A DNA stretch of 64,000 nucleotides from Diacronema lutheri (lineage: Eukaryota > Haptophyta > Pavlovophyceae > Pavlovales > Pavlovaceae). The number at the start of each line of letters is the position of its first letter. Position 1 is the first letter of the stretch. This document shows, piece by piece, positions 58,701 through 64,000 of this stretch. Location: NCBI GenBank assembly GCA_019448385.1, contig JAGTXO010000002.1, positions 186,001 to 250,000 of the forward strand, in the 5' to 3' direction. The notes under the pieces were generated by a model. It worked only from the letters and a program-made list of their open reading frames with translations. It did no database searches and was not told where the DNA came from. The translations under genes and the position numbers were made by a program.

Positions 58701-59674
58701 TCGGGCACGCGCAGCTCGGCCGAGAGCGCCGCCGCGCGCGCGCCGCGCTCCGCCGCCGGTAGCGCGAGCAGCTCCGTCGCCGCGCGCGGCGCGCCGGCAT
58801 CGCCGCGCACGAGCGCGCATAGGGCGTGGACGAGCGGCTCCGAGTCGGCGGCGTCCTCGGGTTTGCCCAGCCGCTTGAGCTCACCGTCGGCAAAATCGGC
58901 AAGGCGATCGAAAGGGTCGCACGCGCCGACGACGAGCAGCGGCCACTTGTGCGCCGCGGGCAACGCACCGAGCGCGCCAAGGCCGTGCGCGAGCTTGGCG
59001 ATCGCGAGCTTGCGCGCGCCGAGCGCGGCGACGGTCGCGCCGTCCGACGCCGTCCCGAGTTTGGGCGCGAGCGCGAGGTGCGCGGCGACGGAGAGGCCGG
59101 GTGAGAGGGCGGTCGCACTCGGCGCAAAGAGCAGTACGTCGAGCCAATGCCGCGCCACTACCTCGCCGTCCGCGCTGAGCGTCACAGCGCCCGCTGCGCC
59201 GGGCGCGCCGCCGTCGCCGGCCGTTGCGAGAAAGGCAAAGCGCTCGTGTGGCTCGAGGTGCACGTCTGGCGCGTACTGCGCGAAGAGCGCGAGCAGCGAC
59301 GAGCGGAGCGCGGGCGGCCGCTCGCTCACGCGCACGAGCAGGTGCGGGAGGCAATCTGAGCGCGCGGCGGGTGGGGCGCGCGCGAGCGCGAGGTCGAGAT
59401 ACATGAGCGCAAAGTTGAGCTCGAACGGCGACGTCGCCACGCCAAAGTGCTCAGCAAGCTTGTCGAGCGGCAATCCGACGGAGCGCAAGTCCTTCACTCG
59501 GCGGTCGACGTGCACGAGGACCTCGATCGCCTTGGCGCGGACGGGCGGGTGCTCCGAGCCGAGGAACTTGATAATGTTGACAAGGCCCGCAGCGAGCAGC
59601 TTCTCAAGCTTCGCCTCGTCCGCCAGCCCGAGGCGCAGCTCGGCCGCCTCAAGCTTCTCGAGTGCCGACTGCAT
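52782..59674 (-). CDS. ECM29: proteasome adaptor and scaffold ECM29
   Basis: Exons 59674-54140, 53946-53695 and 53471-52782 (minus strand) give 2,158 residues of HEAT-repeat solenoid. The start ALEKLEAAELRLGLADEAKLEKLL and HPPVRAKAIEVLVHVDRRVK match the ECM29 N-terminus. SELLQGRRWAELQPHAPVLLTRTMRLLDDIKASVREAA with CLVRMCD and the GRPWDGREVLLPALPLL block after the first intron match its C-terminal half. The second junction rebuilds DAYTARALE|TLAAVLDS. ECM29 links 26S proteasomes to membranes and motors and helps regulate assembly. Longer than the human protein mainly by Ala/Gly-rich inserts, including a glycine run at about 56240-56312. The first intron contains (GCGGGC)n. Confidence 0.92.
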
Positions 59675-59828
59675 TTGCCGCCGTCCTCCGCGCGCGCTCT
59701 CTCGACCAAAGGCAAAAGCCAAAAAGATATTAGTACTAGAAATACAAAAAACGTAAAAGCGGGAAAAAGCGAGTCGAGAAGGAGAGGTCAAGGCGCCGAC
59801 CCCCGACGGTGCTCGTGCTCGAGGTCGC

Positions 59829-60041
59829 ATGTGCCGGCTGCTGTGCCTGCCGTGCGAGCTCGTCGGCGTGTGCGTCTCGGCCATCACGGACTGCGCGTGC
59901 GTCATCTGCGCCTGCATCGAGGGTTGCGTGGTCGCCGTCTTCCGCTTCCTTTGCCTGCCGTGCAAGTGCATGGTCGACTGCGTCTACGGCCGGCGCATGG
60001 TGGGCGGCCCCGTGCTCCTCGCGGCTGAGTATCGCGTGTGA
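59829..60041 (+). CDS. 70-residue cysteine-rich micro-protein
   Basis: 70 residues with 13 cysteines. Two similar blocks, CRLLCLPCELVGVC and FRFLCLPCKCMVDC, flank a hydrophobic centre (AITDCACVICACIEGCVVAVF) and the chain ends GRRMVGGPVLLAAEYRV. The LCLPC pairs could bind metal or, given their spacing and hydrophobic context, be S-acylated at a membrane. No family recognised. The ATG is 154 bp from the divergent ECM29 start and the stop 61 bp from the convergent DEG stop, which leaves a gene-sized slot. An overlapping 129-codon frame is less convincing because its start is not near a gap and it lacks any pattern. Confidence 0.55.
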   Translation: MCRLLCLPCELVGVCVSAITDCACVICACIEGCVVAVFRFLCLPCKCMVDCVYGRRMVGGPVLLAAEYRV

Positions 60042-60102
60042 GCTGGGGCTTCAGAAAGCGCTGACGGTAGGACGAATGCTCCCTGAGTTCAGCAACACTT
60101 GT

Positions 60103-61938
60103 TTAGCGCCGCGCGCGCCGCTTGCCCACGTCGCCCTTGGGGCCGGCGCCCGGCGGCGCGCTCGCGTCTCCGTCGAGCTCGCGCGCGTGCGCGAGTAGGT
60201 CCGCAGACATTGCGCTCGGTATGTTGTGCTGCTCGAGAATGGCCGCCTCGCACGCGCGCGCCTCTCGCGCGTCGAGCACGACGGCCTCGCCGAACGGAGG
60301 CATCTCGAAGGTGAGGTACGGCTCGGCGTTGGTGTGCACGAGCCGGACGAGGTGCTTCAGGTCGGTCACGCGCTCACCGTTGAGCGTGGAGACGACGCAG
60401 TTGACGATAGTCTCGTACCCGACATTGACCGTGTGCGCGAGCACCTGCGAGAGCACGACGACCTCGTCGTCCACCTCCTTCTTGAGCCCGTTGACGAGCC
60501 GCTCCATGAGCAAAATGGGAGCCTTTGACTCCCATTCGTCGCCGTACTCAGAGCGGAGGAACGCCTCAGAGAGCGTGACGAAGACAAGCCCGCCCACGAT
60601 TGCAAACGAGGGCGTCTGGCGGAGCGCCGGCGCGCCCGCCAGCGCGCCGCCGGCCGCCGTGTGCAGCGGCGACGGCGGCACGAGGAGCGACGAGCGCTGC
60701 AGCTCGAGGCGGACGGGCGGCAGCCGCTTGCCGTCGCGCAGGAGGGAGAGCTCGCACGAGTCGCCCACAAACTTGTGCGAGAGGAGGTAGCGCCACGAGA
60801 TGCGCTGCTCCCCACGGTTGAAGACCACCGTCCCGTCGTTTGCAATCGGGGTCCCGTCAAACGCGCTGATGATGTCGCCTGCGCGCAGCCTGTCGCCGTG
60901 CGAGCGCGCGCAGAGCGGGTGGACGTGCATCACACGCACGCCCGCGTCCGTCGGGCGCATCCGATGGAAGGCGCGGAGCGACGGATTCTCGCAGTGCTGC
61001 ACGTCAAAACCGACGGTCGCAAAGCCCGTGTATTTCCCGTTCTTGCTCACGTCGGCCAAGAAGCGCTCGACGACGGGCACCGGGATCAAGTAGCCGATCG
61101 ACTCGGCGGCGCCGCTGTCAATCGATTGGAAGGCGATGCCGACGCACTCGGGCGGCGTCGAGCTCGCGAGCACCGGCCCGCCCGAGTTGCCCGAGTTGAT
61201 CGCCGCGTCGACCTGGAGCGAGAGGAGCTGCGCACATCCGTGCGAGTACTCGTGCAGGTCGATGCGCGAGACGACGCCCTGCGTGATCGACTGGTTGTCT
61301 CCGCCAACGGGGTAGCCGACAACCGTGACCATGTCCTGCAGCCGAGGCAGTTGCTTGCCCAGCTCGATCGGCACTACGCCCGCGAAGAAGGCGCGGTCCT
61401 CGACCGCAAGCAGCGCGAGGTCGCACTCGCGCCCGACGGCGACGACCGTCGCGATGAACTTTCGGTCGTCGCCGCGCTTCTTGATGCGCACGACGGTCGC
61501 GCTCTCCACGCAGTGCGCATTGGTCAGGATGCGCCCGCCCGGAATGAGGAAGGCCGAGGACGTCGACGACGTCTGTCGACGCTGCTGCCACGGCAGTGAA
61601 TAGTTCGGCTCGACGTGCGTGACGATGAGCTTGAAGACCGCGTCGCGGATTGAGCGCTCCTCCGCATGCTCACCGCGCATGTCGTCGTCATCGTCGTCGC
61701 TGCCCGCATCCGAGCGGCTCGCGCCCACGCCACGCTTCCCGCGCTGCGCGGGCAACGCAAGGCGCGGCCGCGGTCGCGCGCGCGTGCCCGCACTGGCCGC
61801 GTGCTCGCCGCCGTCCGCTTCCAGCTCGACAGCCGCGCTGCCGCGCCGGCGGGCCGCGCCACCCGTCGGCGCGCACTCGTCCTTCCCCTCTGGGCGTGGG
61901 CGCTTCTCATCTTGCGCGCGAGAGTCCCTCGGCGCCAT
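60103..61938 (-). CDS. DEG/HtrA serine protease, nuclear-type (DEG9-like)
   Basis: 611 residues in one exon. A basic and acidic low-complexity start (SDDDDDD, about residues 75-82) with Lys/Arg clusters could hold a nuclear signal, and the C-terminus is [11 protein letters not shown]. The trypsin-like core carries the triad: TNAHCV (about H138), CDLALL (about D172) and GNSGGP (about S251). A first PDZ-like region follows ([18 protein letters not shown]), and a second with [14 protein letters not shown]...[16 protein letters not shown]. This layout matches plant DEG9 and related ATP-independent nucleolar proteases. Divergent from eIF5A with 94 bp between starts. Confidence 0.88.
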   Translation of the reverse strand: MAPRDSRAQDEKRPRPEGKDECAPTGGAARRRGSAAVELEADGGEHAASAGTRARPRPRLALPAQRGKRGVGASRSDAGSDDDDDDMRGEHAEERSIRDAVFKLIVTHVEPNYSLPWQQRRQTSSTSSAFLIPGGRILTNAHCVESATVVRIKKRGDDRKFIATVVAVGRECDLALLAVEDRAFFAGVVPIELGKQLPRLQDMVTVVGYPVGGDNQSITQGVVSRIDLHEYSHGCAQLLSLQVDAAINSGNSGGPVLASSTPPECVGIAFQSIDSGAAESIGYLIPVPVVERFLADVSKNGKYTGFATVGFDVQHCENPSLRAFHRMRPTDAGVRVMHVHPLCARSHGDRLRAGDIISAFDGTPIANDGTVVFNRGEQRISWRYLLSHKFVGDSCELSLLRDGKRLPPVRLELQRSSLLVPPSPLHTAAGGALAGAPALRQTPSFAIVGGLVFVTLSEAFLRSEYGDEWESKAPILLMERLVNGLKKEVDDEVVVLSQVLAHTVNVGYETIVNCVVSTLNGERVTDLKHLVRLVHTNAEPYLTFEMPPFGEAVVLDAREARACEAAILEQHNIPSAMSADLLAHARELDGDASAPPGAGPKGDVGKRRARR

Positions 61939-62032
61939 CCTGTCCACGTGAGACTCAACCCCGACACCAGCGAAGGCCGGACCGGACCGCCACCGCGAGG
62001 GCGCCTCTTGTCCGTGCGCGTGCCTTGTCGAC

Positions 62033-62868
62033 ATGGTGCGGCCGGGGGACGGCGCGGGCGTTGACCCGGCGGACGGGCCGTGGCGCGGCCATGCAAGGCG
62101 TGCGCCCGCTCTGTGCGCGACAATCCGTCTCATCGACGCTCGCGCGTGTCCCACCCCCACTCGGTCCCGCTTCGCGCGCGCGCCCGCGCTGCGCGAACGT
62201 CTCCTGCCCACAGGCGGACGCGGATGACACCGAGCAGTTCGAGCAGACGGACTCGGGCGCGTCGGGCACGTTCCCGATGCAGGCCGGCCTCGTCCGCAAG
62301 AACGGCCACATGGTCATCAAGGGGCGCCCGTGCAAGGTGATCGACGTCTCCACGTCCAAGACGGGCAAGCACGGCCACGCCAAGTGCCACTTTGTCGCGC
62401 AGGACATCTTCACGGGCAAGAAGATGGAGGACCTTGTGCCCTCCTCGCATAACCTGGCGGTGCCCAACGTGACGCGCACGGAGTACCAGGTTCGACGCGC
62501 GCGACGCGCGGCGATGCGCGCGCGAGGCCGCGCAGACGCCCGACGTCCGTTTCGTCGGCGCGCGGCGCGCGCGACGCTCGTCGTGCCCACACGCTGTGCG
62601 CTCGCCATGCGCCGCGCGTGCCGTCCCGCGCGCGCAGATCATCGACATCGATGAGGATGGCTTTGCCACGCTGCTGCTCGAGGATGGCTCGACGAAGGGC
62701 GATCTCAAGCTCCCGCTCGACAGCAACGACGCGCTGTGCACCGACATCAAGGCCAAGCTCGAGGAGGGCAAGGACGCGAGCGTCACAGTCCTCTCTGCGA
62801 TGGGCGAGGACCTCATTATCGCCGTCAAGGAGATGACGGCGACGGGCACGAGCGGCGCGGGCAACTAA
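62033..62868 (+). CDS. EIF5A: translation factor eIF5A with an ATG-only first coding exon
   Basis: Exons 62033-62035, 62214-62489 and 62638-62868 give 169 residues. Exon 1 contributes only the initiator ATG; the donor GTGCGG follows directly, and the next exon starts GCGGACGCG ([12 protein letters not shown]), giving the usual acidic eIF5A start. Then come [40 protein letters not shown] with the hypusine lysine in [21 protein letters not shown] and, after the second intron, the OB-fold half with [11 protein letters not shown]-like [18 protein letters not shown]. It promotes elongation and termination on hard motifs. No other ATG in this frame precedes the conserved part, which supports the one-codon exon. 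Confidence 0.9.
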
Positions 62869-63168
62869 GCGCGCCGTTCAACAGCGTCGCGCGCGCACGC
62901 GCAGTTGCGACTGCCAGGCGCGCAGTAGGCACGCCGTCTCCGATCTTTCCTCATCCACGGACCGCGGCGCGCCGTCGCGGCCTCCCCTCCCTCCTCGCTC
63001 CCTCCTCGTCGGTCGGGCTCGGGCTGCCCCTGGCCCCTGCGCCTGGCCCACGCGCTCTCCCGCCGTGCCTGCGGCAATGACTCACTGACCGGTCTGATGA
63101 CTGCCACGGTGACCGTTGCAGGGCCGAGGCCGACTCTCGCGCAACACTTGGAAGAGAGCAGCGGGTTC
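62869..63168. other. intergenic between convergent genes, no gene seen
   Basis: 300 bp between the eIF5A stop and the stop of the convergent DUF4239-like gene. Mostly GC-rich with a CCTCCCCTCCCTCC tract (62981-63004). CCACGGTGACCGTTG at 63105 holds the near-palindrome CGGTGACCG. No tRNA or ORF supported. Confidence 0.5.
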
Positions 63169-63639
63169 TCACGAGCTGCTCCCTCCCGCCCCTGGGTCTG
63201 CCCACAACGTCTTGTAGCCTCGGATGAATTCGTCGAACGACTGGGCATCCTGCTGGTCCGCGCGTGACATGAAGTTGATGACACCCGCCTGCACGACCCT
63301 CAGCCTGCGCGGCTGCACCGCGTAGATGCCGCTGAACGGCTCGTTCATGTCGATGAGGAAGTTGAAGACGGCGGCGAGGATTGCGCACATGACGGTGTAG
63401 ATGACGCGCAGCCCGAGCGAGCACACCACGTCAGGCGCCCCCCACAGGACGACGAGGATGAAGCAGAACGGAAGGCACAGCCCGAGCGCGGCCATGAGCG
63501 CGAAGTGCGCGAACGGGAACTCGTGCTCCACGTTCGCCGAGCGCGAGGCCTGGCCGGCGCGGCGCGCGCGCGCCATCCGAGCGGTGAGCGACAGGCGCGC
63601 GCTGGCGCTGAGGGCGCGTTGCGCGGGGGTTGGAGGGCA

Positions 63640-63682
<43 letters not shown>

Positions 63683-64000
63683 CGTCGCACCTGCAGCTGC
63701 AGGATCGTGTTGACGAGGTCCCACGCGCGCCCGGCGTCGCTACTCGCCTGCGCGGGCGAGAAGTTGAACGCGGCGGTTTGCGTCTCGCGATCTGAGAGCG
63801 ACGCGAGCTGCCCGTTGATCGTGCCGAGCGCGGCGCGCTGCGCGAAGAAGGAGCAGAGCACCTCGTCCGTCATGACCGCGCCGGGCTCGACCTGCGTGCG
63901 CGCGAGCTCGCAGTAGCGGAAGACGGCGGCTTGCGTCGCGCGCAGCCTGCGCGGGTCGCGCTGGAACAGCTTGGCCAGCACGTTGGACAGCGCGTCGAGC
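63169..64000 (-). CDS. DUF4239-like membrane protein, 5' end outside the window
   Basis: Exons 64000(partial)-63691 and 63549-63169 (minus strand); the start lies beyond the right edge because no ATG is present near 63981. Visible exon 1 (RRLRATQAAVFRYCELARTQ, then FNFSPAQASSDAGRAWDLVNTILQLQ) is a helical soluble part. Exon 2 has two or three membrane spans (FALMAALGLCLPFCFILVVLW, LGLRVIYTVMCAILAAVFNFLI) and DMNEPFSGIYAVQP, resembling the LDYPFSG-type ending of DUF4239 proteins. The ATG-free 141-nt intron between them is in frame, lacks stops and carries the longest homopolymer of the window. Family call is tentative. Confidence 0.6.
63640..63682. repeat. 43-nt G homopolymer, intronic
   Basis: Uninterrupted run of 43 G (+ strand; C43 in the sense RNA), starting 9 nt after the donor of the DUF4239-like gene's intron. 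It is the longest homopolymer in the window. Confidence 0.9.

Noticed and set aside
1-64000. Viral, transposase, integrase or toxin genes
   Set aside because: None recognised on either strand; all identifiable genes are cellular housekeeping, plastid or transport functions.

Overview
This window looks like nuclear DNA of a single-celled alga with a secondary red-type plastid, most likely a haptophyte (pavlovophyte-like or Emiliania-like). I infer this from the content, not from any search. The evidence is very high GC, densely packed genes on both strands, and 24 short spliceosomal introns (105-238 nt) whose donors are mostly GTGCG, three of them GC-AG. Several precursors have a signal peptide ending in a phenylalanine-marked plastid motif. 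The other genes are plainly eukaryotic (SCC3 cohesin, ECM29, XPA, DCC1, eIF5A, SRP receptor beta, SNAPC4).

Layout. 1-6.5 kb: secreted or membrane Pro-rich protein, kynurenine-type aminotransferase, small plastid membrane protein, RRM protein with a duplicated 3' end, mitochondrial carrier, three-RRM protein. 6.5-13.3 kb: one 2,251-codon GT5 glucan-synthase-like gene. 13.4-21.8 kb: CPBP protease, unknown protein, tocopherol-methyltransferase-like enzyme, cytochrome P450, DUF760 protein, POFUT-like protein. 21.8-31 kb: XPA, SRPRB, DUF1995 protein, metallophosphoesterase, DCC1, phosphatidylglycerophosphate synthase, WSS1-like protease. 31-36.5 kb: a truncated methyltransferase paralogue, a cysteine-dioxygenase/methyltransferase fusion and a divergent SLC1 transporter. 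36.6-42.8 kb: EML-like WD protein, lumenal protein, small membrane protein, CIA2. 43-60 kb: SCC3, coiled-coil membrane protein, SNAPC4, ECM29. 59.8-64 kb: Cys-rich micro-protein, DEG protease, eIF5A, and a DUF4239-like gene cut by the right edge.

Most genes sit in head-to-head or tail-to-tail pairs. Start codons of divergent genes are as little as 18 bp apart and stop codons of convergent genes as little as 7 bp apart. The least ordinary parts are the dioxygenase-methyltransferase fusion with its near-identical truncated neighbour, the 21-43 nt G/C homopolymers concentrated in introns and UTRs, the GTGCG/GC-AG splice sites, and an eIF5A whose first coding exon is only the ATG.

CDS coordinates are genomic spans. 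Exons are given in the evidence and were inferred by eye from reading frame, splice dinucleotides and restored family motifs. No transcript or database evidence was available.
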